DNA of 39,698 nt from the NCBI GenBank assembly GCA_016880655.1, contig JAEHDA010000197.1:1-39698 (forward strand). Reading direction: 5' to 3'. Shown here one piece after another: positions 1 through 7,938 of the stretch. Made by a program: the position numbers and the translations under genes. The notes under the pieces are model-generated. The model did no database searches and was not told where the DNA came from. It saw only the letters and a list, made by a program, of their open reading frames with translations. This DNA is from Rhodocyclaceae bacterium (GTDB taxonomy: Bacteria > Pseudomonadota > Gammaproteobacteria > Burkholderiales > Rhodocyclaceae). Within the stretch, counting starts at the first letter, position 1. The number at the start of each line of letters is the position of its first letter.

Positions 1-551
1 AAGATGAAGTTCACCGCAGTCTTGACCTTGCGCTTGGCGTAGCCGGCCAGCGACCAGTAACCGGGGATGTTCAGGCGACGCCGGAACCACGAGAGCCAGC
101 CGTTGAGACGCACCAGCGTGTTGTAGGCGACGTCCCCCAGCAGCGCCACCCAGCGGTGGTGGCGGGTCACCTGGTCGAATTCGTCGCCATGGATCAACAG
201 GAAGCGCCGGCCGTCGGCAGTGGTATGGATGTGCTCGTTTACGATGCTGATGCCGCCGAACTCGATGCCATCATGCTCGCGCAAGGCCTCGTCGTGGTTG
301 CCGGGGACCAGAATCACCTTCTCGCCGTGGCGGGCGCGGCGCAGGACCTTCTGGATGACGGTGTTCTGCATTGGCGACCAATGGACGCCGCGGCGCATCG
401 CCCAGAAATCGACGATGTCGCCGAGCAGGTATAGGTATTCAGCTTCGTGCGCCTTGAGGAATTCCAGTAGCCGTTCCGCCTGGCAACCGCGTGTGCCGAG
501 ATGGATGTCGGAGAGGAAGATCGCGCGAACCTTGTACAGGCCTTCGCTCAC
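1..551 (-). CDS. Metallophosphoesterase of the PlcP / UDP-2,3-diacylglucosamine hydrolase-like type (3' end truncated by window edge)
   Basis: Minus-strand translation from GTG 551: VSEGLYKVRAIFLSDIHLGTRGCQAERLLEFLKAHEAEYLYLLGDIVDFWAMRRGVHWSPM...PGNHDEALREHDGIEFGGISIVNEHIHT...LLIHGDEFDQVTRHHRW. Contains the DxH, GDxxD, GNHD and HGD metal motifs of calcineurin-like phosphoesterases. Not in the ORF track because it runs off the edge. Confidence 0.85.
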   Translation of the reverse strand, partial: MSEGLYKVRAIFLSDIHLGTRGCQAERLLEFLKAHEAEYLYLLGDIVDFWAMRRGVHWSPMQNTVIQKVLRRARHGEKVILVPGNHDEALREHDGIEFGGISIVNEHIHTTADGRRFLLIHGDEFDQVTRHHRWVALLGDVAYNTLVRLNGWLSWFRRRLNIPGYWSLAGYAKRKVKTAVNFI

Positions 552-610
552 TTGGCACTCCCACACGGTCCATCCATGCGGGCATCTTGGCAAGACTTCG
601 TGAATCCGCC

Positions 611-628
611 GTTACCGCAACGTTACGG
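611..628 (-). promoter_or_regulatory. Candidate Pho box upstream of the PlcP-like gene
   Basis: Minus strand CCGTAAC-GTTG-CGGTAAC, half-sites 11 bp apart; possible third half-site GATTCAC (606-600) in phase; CAAGAT 10 nt beyond it (589-584). In the 114-bp gap before GTG 551. Confidence 0.45.
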
Positions 629-665
629 GCTCGTGACGCCATGCTCGGCGTGCTGCCACGACTGA

Positions 666-1436
666 CTATTGGCGGGGCGAGTCAGGAGCAGGCTTGCGAT
701 GCCACGCGGCTACCCGTTCGGCGACCCACCGCCCATCGTCGAGAGGCAGGTCATGACCGGCATCGGGATGCTCGATATAGTCCGCATGCCATGTCCTGGC
801 CAGCCGCTTCGAGCAGTCCGGATTCACCAGGGCATCGCCCAGGGAAGCCAATATCAGCATGCGTGCGCATGGCGATTGGATTGGCGCGCGATAGCGGGCG
901 GCAGCCACCAATTGTCGGAGCGCGTTGGCTGCGGAAACCGGATGATCGCGGCGAATTGCAAGCCAATCATCGATGATCCGGTCCTGACCGGAGGTTCCCG
1001 CGCTGGTCAGGCGCAAGATGGTCGCTTCCCGTATCCGGTCAGATCTGGTCAGAAGCAGGTGCAACAGGGCCGGGTACCGGCCCGGACGCAGACGGTGATG
1101 GAGCGGGCTGTAGGGCCGCAAGCTCGTGTTGATCAAGACGCAGGAAGAGACTTCGTCCGGATGCGCATCTGCCCAAGCCACGGCAACCATTGCGCCGAGG
1201 GACATCGCCAGGATGTTGAACGGCGGTTGCAGTCCGAGCGCCAGGGCTTGGCCGCGACAATGGCTCGCGATGTCCTCGATTCGGCCCGGGCTCCTCATGC
1301 CATGCAGGCTTCCTGCGCCCGGCAGATCGATTGCGGCGATCCGGCTGCCCGGCAGTGCCGTTCGCAGCAATTGGGGGAAGCTTCCCCAATGGCGGCTCTC
1401 ACGCGTGAGGCCGCGCAGCAGAATCCAGCAAGTCAC
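666..1436 (-). CDS. Alpha/beta hydrolase
   Basis: In-frame part of ORF 666..1910 from GTG 1436 (VTCWILLRGLTRESRHWG...). Nucleophile elbow AMSLGAM, plus late Asp (SLGDALVNP) and His (GHDLPLDD). Start overlaps the stop of the upstream gene. Confidence 0.75.
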   Translation of the reverse strand: MTCWILLRGLTRESRHWGSFPQLLRTALPGSRIAAIDLPGAGSLHGMRSPGRIEDIASHCRGQALALGLQPPFNILAMSLGAMVAVAWADAHPDEVSSCVLINTSLRPYSPLHHRLRPGRYPALLHLLLTRSDRIREATILRLTSAGTSGQDRIIDDWLAIRRDHPVSAANALRQLVAAARYRAPIQSPCARMLILASLGDALVNPDCSKRLARTWHADYIEHPDAGHDLPLDDGRWVAERVAAWHRKPAPDSPRQ

Positions 1437-2458
1437 CGCCGGTTTCCCCAGTACCACAGCGCCATGGCCTCTTCGCGATGTCGGTCGCGTTCCGGGCCGG
1501 CTGGAACCCACCGCTGATAGCTGCTGGCTGCGCGGGTAAGAAACTCGAGCCAGGACAAATGGCGACGCAGCACGCGTTCCTGACGATGTCGGATCAGGGG
1601 ATTGAAGATGCCGTACCGCGACAGCAGTTGGCGCGGATTCTTCTTTACCCACAGCCAGGATCCCATCTCCAGCGTCATGGGCAGGAACAGGCGGGTCGGG
1701 TCGGTCGCCGCCTTCATATACAGGTAGTCCCACAAGTCGCCGTGGGCAAGATATTGCCGGCTTTGGGGTTCGAACGTGTAGTCGTGGTGCACATAGGCCT
1801 GATCGAATATCTGCTTCAGCGCGTACATCTCCGCCAAGTGGGGGATAGGCACGGCGGTATGGGCGTAGGGAAACCAGATTCGATCGCGCGAGCCGAATCC
1901 GGAATGGCAATCGATGGCCAGACTGAATGGGCGACTGAGCAGTTCGCCTTCTACCACGTCACAGACTGCCTGACTCTCGGGCTCCATCGGCTGATTACGC
2001 GCGCCGCGGTACCAGGGCAGACTGGCACTGAGGCGCTGGCCTCCAACGAGAAAAGGCACGGATTCGGTGGCGTCGACCGGCGCATTGCGCATCAGGTCGA
2101 CACCGTTCGGATTCGCGCGGGTACCGCGTGACAGTCCGCCCGGGTTTACGACCGGCATGAACACGAGGCGCAGCGATTCGAGCTTGTGGCACAGCACATC
2201 GTCCCAGCGCAGTCGCCGGACCAGGCTGCGCAGGTAGGCGAGAACCACTTCGGCGCCGATGCGCTCGAGGCCATGGATGCCGCCGAAGAATCCGACCGCC
2301 GGAACATCGGGCATGTTCCTGCCTAGCGTGACCACATACACGGGGTAGCGGCAGTTGCCGGTGCCGACTTCGCACGCGATCCTGGCATCGACCAGGCTGC
2401 CTCCCTCGTCGATCACTTGTTCCAGTTCTGCTAGTTCGGCGGGTTTGGACACGGGCAA
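1433..2458 (-). CDS. M14-family zinc carboxypeptidase-like protein
   Basis: 341 aa; FFGGIHGLERIG (HxxE) and later AIDCHSGFG zinc ligand, candidate catalytic Glu in LEMGSW; NPGG motif (VVNPGGLSRGTRANPNGVDLMRN). Start is TTG 2458 or the nearby GTG. Confidence 0.8.
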   Translation of the reverse strand: MPVSKPAELAELEQVIDEGGSLVDARIACEVGTGNCRYPVYVVTLGRNMPDVPAVGFFGGIHGLERIGAEVVLAYLRSLVRRLRWDDVLCHKLESLRLVFMPVVNPGGLSRGTRANPNGVDLMRNAPVDATESVPFLVGGQRLSASLPWYRGARNQPMEPESQAVCDVVEGELLSRPFSLAIDCHSGFGSRDRIWFPYAHTAVPIPHLAEMYALKQIFDQAYVHHDYTFEPQSRQYLAHGDLWDYLYMKAATDPTRLFLPMTLEMGSWLWVKKNPRQLLSRYGIFNPLIRHRQERVLRRHLSWLEFLTRAASSYQRWVPAGPERDRHREEAMALWYWGNRR

Positions 2459-2563
2459 GTCCAGTCGGGATATTGGGCGGCTGGGGCCAGCATAGCGCAG
2501 GATGCCGGGAAAATGAGTGGGCGGTCATGCCATGCCTCGATCCGCGGAAATCCTGACGACGTT

Positions 2564-2597
2564 GCGTCATCTGGGAGTAACAGAGACTCGCTAGGCT
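2564..2597 (+). promoter_or_regulatory. Candidate Pho box plus -10 upstream of the small ORF pair
   Basis: GCGTCAT-CTGG-GAGTAAC (2564-2581; half-sites 11 bp apart), then exactly 10 nt to TAGGCT (2592-2597). Same layout as the pstS promoter (GCGTCAC-GAAG-CTGTAAC-N10-TAGACT). Confidence 0.5.
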
Positions 2598-2630
2598 TGG
2601 TGTCGTCAATCTTGGGCGAGGAGGTCACAA

Positions 2631-2756
2631 ATGAATCGACGAGGCAACTGGATGCTGAAGGCGACGAGGTTGATTCCATTGCTTGACCCACAGCGGTGCA
2701 TCGACGAATTGTTCGATTGCGGGCTGCTGACGTTTGGCTTGCCCGAGGGGCTCTGA
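2631..2756 (+). CDS. Candidate small protein, 41 aa
   Basis: ATG 2631, preceded by GCGAGGAGGTCACAA (strong Shine-Dalgarno). Translation MNRRGNWMLKATRLIPLLDPQRCIDELFDCGLLTFGLPEGL*. Below the ORF track length cutoff. Confidence 0.45.
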   Translation: MNRRGNWMLKATRLIPLLDPQRCIDELFDCGLLTFGLPEGL

Positions 2757-2774
2757 CTTGCCCGGGAGCGATCG

Positions 2775-2918
2775 ATGAGCAAATTGGGTATGCGACGCAA
2801 TCTGTTCGTTGGCTTTGCCTTGCTGCTCGGGATCGGGGAACTCTGGGCGCTGCACCGCGCTCGCTGGCGCGATATCGTCACAAGGCGTTTTTCATGGCTG
2901 TGTGCCGCGATGCAATGA
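2775..2918 (+). CDS. Candidate small single-TM protein, 47 aa
   Basis: ATG 2775 preceded by CCGGGAGCGATCG. Translation MSKLGMRRNLFVGFALLLGIGELWALHRARWRDIVTRRFSWLCAAMQ*. One hydrophobic segment flanked by basic residues; 18 nt after the 41-aa ORF; overlaps the 3' end of the convergent glycosyltransferase by 27 bp. Confidence 0.45.
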   Translation: MSKLGMRRNLFVGFALLLGIGELWALHRARWRDIVTRRFSWLCAAMQ

Positions 2919-4088
2919 CAATAGCTCGCCCAACTTGTGCGCAAAGCGCTCATGTATCCATTCCCAATCCATGTGCGCTACCGAGGCGGTGGCGCGGTCC
3001 CGCAAGTCCGCCAACGCGGGCCTGTCGTCGGCCAGCGCGAGCGCTGCGGCAATGAATGCTTCGCGGTCATCCGGACGGACGGTGCGGCCATTGACGTCGT
3101 CTTCGATGAGATCGGCCGCGGCGGCGCAGTTAAAGGCGATCACGCCGAGGCCGCTGGCCAGCGCTTCAGGAACCACATTGCCGAAGGTCTCGGTCAGACT
3201 CGGAAAGAGAAAGATATCCGCCGACGCGTAGTGTGCGGCCAGATCATCGCCCAGTCGCATGCCGGAAAACAGGTAGTCGGGATGGCGACGCCTGAGCAAA
3301 GTCAGCGATGGTCCATCGCCGACGAACAGCATCCGGGCGCCTTTGTGCTGGGAGGCGATAGCCGCGAATGCTTCGGTTACCAAGGACAGATTCTTCTCGG
3401 GCGCGAGGCGGCCGACATAAGCGACGACCAGATCGTCCGGCATTGCGCCCCATGTATTGCGCAATGCTTCGGACCTTCGATCCGGATTGAACAGCCTGGT
3501 GTCGACTCCACGCGCCAGGACGTCGACGTTGCGATAGCCGTCGTCATTCAGTTCGCGCGCCAGGTGATGGGTAGGCACCAAGGTGAGGTCGGTTCGGTTG
3601 TGAAAACGGCGCAGATGGCGGCTGACCACACCCCGCAACCACCCCAGTCGGTAATGTCTGCTGTAGGCGTGGAAGTTGGTATGGAAGCCCGACGACACGG
3701 GCAGGCCGAGCGCACGGGCGGCGCCGACGGCAGCGGCACCCAGCGGCCCCTCGGTCGCGACATGCACGAGATCCGGCGGGCTTTGCGACCACAGCATGCG
3801 TAGCGTGCGATGCGCGGGCAATCCGAACCGCAAGCCGGGGTAGCCGGGGATGGGCAGGCCCGGGGTGAGTATTTCCTCAAACCCGGCATTGCGTGCCGGC
3901 TCGTCCTGACCACCCTGCCGCGGGCGGATCAGCTGGATGCGGTGTCCTCGGTTGCGAAGACCTCCAACCAGGCGCGCCAAGGTCAGCGCTACCCCGTTCA
4001 CTTCCGGGGGATAGGTTTCCGTGACGACGGCGAGGTGGAGCGGTGTCGTTGGGTCGTCCAGGTTGCTTGCGGCGACAGTGCCATCCAT
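2892..4088 (-). CDS. GT4-family glycosyltransferase (MgtA/SqdX/PimB-like)
   Basis: 398 aa; N-terminus VVTETYPPEVNGVALTLARLVGGLRNRGH, C-terminal FPSLTETFGNVVPEALASGLGVIAF, typical of GT4 GT-B glycosyltransferases acting on lipid acceptors. Confidence 0.85.
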   Translation of the reverse strand: MDGTVAASNLDDPTTPLHLAVVTETYPPEVNGVALTLARLVGGLRNRGHRIQLIRPRQGGQDEPARNAGFEEILTPGLPIPGYPGLRFGLPAHRTLRMLWSQSPPDLVHVATEGPLGAAAVGAARALGLPVSSGFHTNFHAYSRHYRLGWLRGVVSRHLRRFHNRTDLTLVPTHHLARELNDDGYRNVDVLARGVDTRLFNPDRRSEALRNTWGAMPDDLVVAYVGRLAPEKNLSLVTEAFAAIASQHKGARMLFVGDGPSLTLLRRRHPDYLFSGMRLGDDLAAHYASADIFLFPSLTETFGNVVPEALASGLGVIAFNCAAAADLIEDDVNGRTVRPDDREAFIAAALALADDRPALADLRDRATASVAHMDWEWIHERFAHKLGELLSLHRGTQP

Positions 4089-4094
4089 GCGGCA

Positions 4095-4139
4095 ATGATC
4101 GCGCCGGGTCGCGACAGGCTGATGGCAGTCAGGTTACGG
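4095..4139 (-). promoter_or_regulatory. Candidate triple Pho half-site promoter of the downstream glycosyltransferase
   Basis: Minus strand: CCGTAAC-CTGA-CTGCCAT-CAGC-CTGTCGC (4139-4111, strict 11-bp period), then 10 nt to GATCAT (4100-4095), in the 58-bp dgkA/glycosyltransferase gap. Confidence 0.45.
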
Positions 4140-4146
4140 CAGCATT

Positions 4147-4545
4147 TCAGGGGATCAGGATCAAAGTCCAGGTAGCAATGACATTGATCAGTGCGATCAT
4201 CACGGCTGCGCTGCCGATGTCCTTGGCGCGCTTCGACAGCTTGTGGTTCTCTAGCGAAATGCGATCGATGGCGGCCTCGATGGCCGAGTTGATCAGTTCG
4301 ACGATCAGGACCAGCAGCACGCTTGCGACCATCATGGCGCGCCCGAGGTTTGCGACGGGAAGAAACATGGCCACGGGAATCATGATGGCCGCCAGCCAGA
4401 CTTCCTGGCGGAACGCGTCTTCATGGCGATACGCGGCTCGCAGGCCATCCAGGGTGTAGAAGAACGCGTTCCAAAGGCGGCGCAGTCCGGTCTTGCCTTT
4501 GAACGGACTTTCCCGATGCGGGGGTTGCGAGGAGGTCTCCGACAT
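4147..4545 (-). CDS. dgkA: Diacylglycerol kinase
   Basis: 132 aa; KGKTGLRRLWNAFFYTLDGLRAAYRHEDAFRQEVWLAAI...LIVELINSAIEAAIDRISLENHKLSKRAKDIGSAAV, the DgkA signature. Confidence 0.95.
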   Translation of the reverse strand: MSETSSQPPHRESPFKGKTGLRRLWNAFFYTLDGLRAAYRHEDAFRQEVWLAAIMIPVAMFLPVANLGRAMMVASVLLVLIVELINSAIEAAIDRISLENHKLSKRAKDIGSAAVMIALINVIATWTLILIP

Positions 4546-4552
4546 GCCGGAA

Positions 4553-5713
4553 TTAGATCACGAGCGAACGGTAAAGAGTTGCCAGCTGACGAGCCCGTTC
4601 CGGCGCCGACCACTCCTGGGCGAACTGGCGTCCCTCGCTGGCGAGGCGAGCCAATCCAGGTTGGTTGGAAACCAGCTCTGCGAGGCCTTTGCCGAAAGCT
4701 TCTGGATCCTCCGGCGCGACGACTGCTCCGTGCTGCGGTTCGAGGATGGAAGTCGTTCCGAGGTGCGAGATCGCGAAGACAGGCAAGCCGGCGGCCATCG
4801 CTTCGAGCAGCACGAGTCCTTGCGTTTCAGTGCGCGAGGCGAACACGAACGTGCTCGCGGCAGCGTAGCAGTCGGGCAATTCCTGTTTGCGATCCAGATA
4901 GCCGACGAAGCGGACGTGGTGATCAATGCGCAGATCGGCTACTTGGCGCTGCAACGCCGGCAGCGCCGGGCCCTCGCCGGCGATGACGAGCAGCAAATCC
5001 GGACGGTGCCAGAGGGCGAAGGTCATGGCATGCAACAGGAAGTCGATATTCTTCTCATGAGCGACGCGCCCGACATAGAGGGCAATGGGCCGATCCGCCG
5101 GGATGGCGTGGCGGGCGCGAAACCGCTCGCCGTTACCCGAGGCAAATTGATTGATTGGAATTCCGGTTGGCACGATGTGCATGGGGGCGGTAATTCCGTA
5201 TTCGATCAGCGTATCGCGCATGGCCGGTGACGGCACCACTACCGCATCGAGTTGGTTGCATTGATGGCGGGCGATTTGTCGGGCGGCAGCCTTGAGCCAC
5301 CGTCTTGGCAATAGCGGCAGGTAGTGCTGGATGTATTCCTCGAAATGCGTGTGGTAGGTGGCGACAACCGGAACCTTCAGGCGGCGGGCGGCACGGAGTC
5401 CGGCGTAATGGGCGGCGAACGGGGTCTGGATATGGACGAGATCGATCCCACCCTCGGCTGCCTTGCCGGATAGATCAAGGAGATCTCCCCAACGCATCAG
5501 CCGGTCCTCGGGGTCGAACGGCAGGCGTCGCGAAGGTACGCGCCAGATGCGATCGGCGGGCGGCGATTCCGAATAGGCCGGCGCGACCAGATTGATCGCC
5601 ACATGTTCGTTTGCCAAGTCCGCGCGGAAGGTTTCGATGGACGTCGATACCCCATTGATGCGGGGAAAATAGACATCGGTCAGCATCAACACGCGAAGCG
5701 TCGGGGCAGGCAT
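4553..5713 (-). CDS. GT4-family glycosyltransferase (MgtA/SqdX-like)
   Basis: Start ATG 5713: MPAPTLRVLMLTDVYFPRINGVSTSIETFRADL...; FASRTETQGLVLLEAMAAGLPVFAI EX7E-type motif. 7 nt upstream of dgkA. Confidence 0.85.
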   Translation of the reverse strand: MPAPTLRVLMLTDVYFPRINGVSTSIETFRADLANEHVAINLVAPAYSESPPADRIWRVPSRRLPFDPEDRLMRWGDLLDLSGKAAEGGIDLVHIQTPFAAHYAGLRAARRLKVPVVATYHTHFEEYIQHYLPLLPRRWLKAAARQIARHQCNQLDAVVVPSPAMRDTLIEYGITAPMHIVPTGIPINQFASGNGERFRARHAIPADRPIALYVGRVAHEKNIDFLLHAMTFALWHRPDLLLVIAGEGPALPALQRQVADLRIDHHVRFVGYLDRKQELPDCYAAASTFVFASRTETQGLVLLEAMAAGLPVFAISHLGTTSILEPQHGAVVAPEDPEAFGKGLAELVSNQPGLARLASEGRQFAQEWSAPERARQLATLYRSLVI

Positions 5714-5762
5714 GTTGGTCGGCTCGGTAGCTTGGCGCACGGCAGCAGAATGCCTAGGGTTT

Positions 5763-5780
5763 GTTACGCACAGGTTACGG
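5763..5780 (-). promoter_or_regulatory. Candidate Pho box for the minus-strand glycosyltransferase-dgkA unit
   Basis: Minus strand CCGTAAC-CTGT-GCGTAAC, half-sites 11 bp apart, 50 bp upstream of ATG 5713; weak -10 CATTCT 10 nt downstream (5752-5747). Confidence 0.4.
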
Positions 5781-5814
5781 CGAGGCGAGATCTGCCGGAT
5801 GGCAATCTTCGATT

Positions 5815-5848
5815 GCGTCACGAAGCTGTAACACAGCCTTTCTAGACT
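5815..5848 (+). promoter_or_regulatory. Pho box plus -10 of pstS
   Basis: GCGTCAC-GAAG-CTGTAAC (5815-5832, 11-bp period), then 10 nt, then TAGACT (5843-5848); 41 nt before the pstS ATG. Confidence 0.65.
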
Positions 5849-5888
5849 TAAGGCGTACCTCAATACCATCTACCTAGGAGAACACTCC

Positions 5889-6884
5889 ATGAACTTGCGC
5901 AAGAACCTCATCGCCGCTGCCGTGACAGCTCTCGCCGCCGGTGCGGCTGCACCCAGCTTCGCTGATGCCTTGATCAAGATCGACGGCTCCAGCACCGTTT
6001 ATCCGATCACGGAAGCGGTGGCTGAAGAGTTCCAGAAGGCCAAGAAGAACGCCATCAAGGTAACGGTCGGTATTTCCGGTACCGGTGGCGGCTTCAAGAA
6101 GTTCTGCCGCGGCGAGACCGACATTTCCGATGCCTCGCGACCCATCGTCAAGAAGGAAATGGAAGCCTGCGCCGCAGCCGGCATCCAGTATGTGGAGCTG
6201 CCGATAGCGTTCGATGCGCTGACCGTGGTTCTGCACCCGAGCAACACTTTTGCCGCCAATCTGAAGCCCGAGCAGCTCAAGGTTATCTGGGAGCCTATCG
6301 CCCAAGGCAAGATCACCAATTGGAAGCAAGTGGATCCCGGGTTCCCGGACCTGCCCCTGAAGCTCTATGGACCCGGCGCCGACTCCGGTACCTTCGAGTA
6401 CTTCACCGAAGCCATTACTGGCAAGGCAAAGTCTTCCCGCGGCGACTACACGGCCTCGGAGGACGACAACGTGCTGGTCCAGGGCGTATCCCGCGACAAG
6501 GGCGGCATCGGCTACTTCGGCTTTGCGTACTACATCGAGAATGCCGGCAAATTGAAGGCTGCCAACATCTGGAATGGCAGCAAGTTCGTGGCGCCCTCTG
6601 CACAGACTGTCGAGGATGGTTCCTACCAGCCGCTGGCCCGGCCCATATTCATCTACGTGAATGCCAAGTCACTGGAACGTCCCGAGGTCAAGGAGTTTGT
6701 CGACTTCTACATGAAGGAAGGTGCCAAGCTGACCAAGGAAGTGAAGTACGTGCCGTTGCCCGCCGCGATCTACAAAATCAACGCCGAGAACGTGGGCAAG
6801 AAGAAGCTTGGCACGGTGTTCGGTGGCGTGCCGGAAGTCGGCGTGAAGATCGAAGAACTGGTCAAGCGCGAAACCAAGTCCTGA
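5889..6884 (+). CDS. pstS: Phosphate ABC transporter substrate-binding protein
   Basis: 331 aa; signal peptide, IKIDGSSTVYPITEAVAEEFQ, SGTGGGFKKFCRGETDISDASRP, GPGADSGTFEYFTEAI. Confidence 0.95.
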   Translation: MNLRKNLIAAAVTALAAGAAAPSFADALIKIDGSSTVYPITEAVAEEFQKAKKNAIKVTVGISGTGGGFKKFCRGETDISDASRPIVKKEMEACAAAGIQYVELPIAFDALTVVLHPSNTFAANLKPEQLKVIWEPIAQGKITNWKQVDPGFPDLPLKLYGPGADSGTFEYFTEAITGKAKSSRGDYTASEDDNVLVQGVSRDKGGIGYFGFAYYIENAGKLKAANIWNGSKFVAPSAQTVEDGSYQPLARPIFIYVNAKSLERPEVKEFVDFYMKEGAKLTKEVKYVPLPAAIYKINAENVGKKKLGTVFGGVPEVGVKIEELVKRETKS

Positions 6885-6897
6885 CGCCGACGGAGCT

Positions 6898-6922
6898 GCC
6901 CCCGGTTGGTTGGCCGGGGGGC
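6898..6922 (+). terminator. GC-rich hairpin between pstS and pstC (possible attenuator)
   Basis: GCCCCCGG-TTGGTTGG-CCGGGGGGC; no clear U-tract, so more likely an attenuator or 3' stabiliser than a full terminator. Confidence 0.5.
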
Positions 6923-6987
6923 GTTCGTTGGTCCCGGCTTCCCGCTTGTCGGGCAGCCGGCCATAATACTGTTCTGCCAAAGTCACC

Positions 6988-7938
6988 ATGAGCGTTACCG
7001 CCCCGATGCCGTCGTTACCCGTTGCCGCTGCCAAGGTCAGTGAGCGCCTGCGCAAGAAGGCGTCGCGCCATGTCGCGGAACGCGTCATCGAGCTCCTGTT
7101 ATTCGGTGCGGCGCTGTTGTCGGTGTTTACCACAGCAGCCATTGTCTACGTCCTGGTGTCCGAGTCCTGGGTGTTCTTCGAGCATGTGCCACTCAAGGAC
7201 TTCCTGTTCGATACTCAATGGACGCCCCTGTTCGACGACGCTCATTTCGGCATCATGGTTCTGCTCTCGGGGACTATCACCAGTTCCGCGGTAGCCCTCG
7301 TGGTCGCCATTCCGCTGGGCACGATTATCGCCATCTACCTGTCGGAATTTGCCCCCTTCGCGGTCCGGGAAGTCGCGAAACCCTTCCTTGAGTTGCTCGG
7401 TGGCGTGCCTACCATTATCTATGGCTACTTCGCGCTGGTCTTCCTGACGCCGCTGTTGCAGAAGATCTATCCCGATCTGCCTGGCTTCAATCTCTTGTCG
7501 GCCGGGCTGGTCATGGGCGTGATGATCATCCCCTATGTTGCTTCGCTGTCCGAGGACGCGATGCGCGCGGTACCGATGAGCCTGCGCGAAGGTTCATATG
7601 CAATGGGCGCGACGCGCCTACAGACTGCATTGCGAGTCGTGATGCCGGCAGCGACCTCCGGCATCGCTTCCGCCTATATCCTGGGCATATCGCGGGCGGT
7701 GGGTGAGACCATGATCCTCGCCGTCGCGGGGGGGATGCAACCAAACCTGACTTTCAATCCCGCCGAGCCGGGTGCGACGATTACGTCATTCATCGTCCAG
7801 GTCGCCCTTGGTGATCTGCCGCATGGCTCCATTGGTTACCAGACCATCTTTGCGGCCGGCCTGAGTTTGATGCTGATGACGCTGTTTTTCAATCTGCTCG
7901 GCTACTGGCTGCGCAAGAAGTACCGCGAGGTCTACTGA
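6988..7938 (+). CDS. pstC: Phosphate ABC transporter permease
   Basis: 316 aa; [23 protein letters not shown] and [16 protein letters not shown] permease motifs; follows pstS. Confidence 0.95.
   Translation: MSVTAPMPSLPVAAAKVSERLRKKASRHVAERVIELLLFGAALLSVFTTAAIVYVLVSESWVFFEHVPLKDFLFDTQWTPLFDDAHFGIMVLLSGTITSSAVALVVAIPLGTIIAIYLSEFAPFAVREVAKPFLELLGGVPTIIYGYFALVFLTPLLQKIYPDLPGFNLLSAGLVMGVMIIPYVASLSEDAMRAVPMSLREGSYAMGATRLQTALRVVMPAATSGIASAYILGISRAVGETMILAVAGGMQPNLTFNPAEPGATITSFIVQVALGDLPHGSIGYQTIFAAGLSLMLMTLFFNLLGYWLRKKYREVY

Noticed and set aside
1437-1910. Upstream part of ORF 666..1910 as an extra hydrolase domain
   Set aside because: Overlaps the M14 carboxypeptidase frame; Arg/Pro-rich shadow translation.
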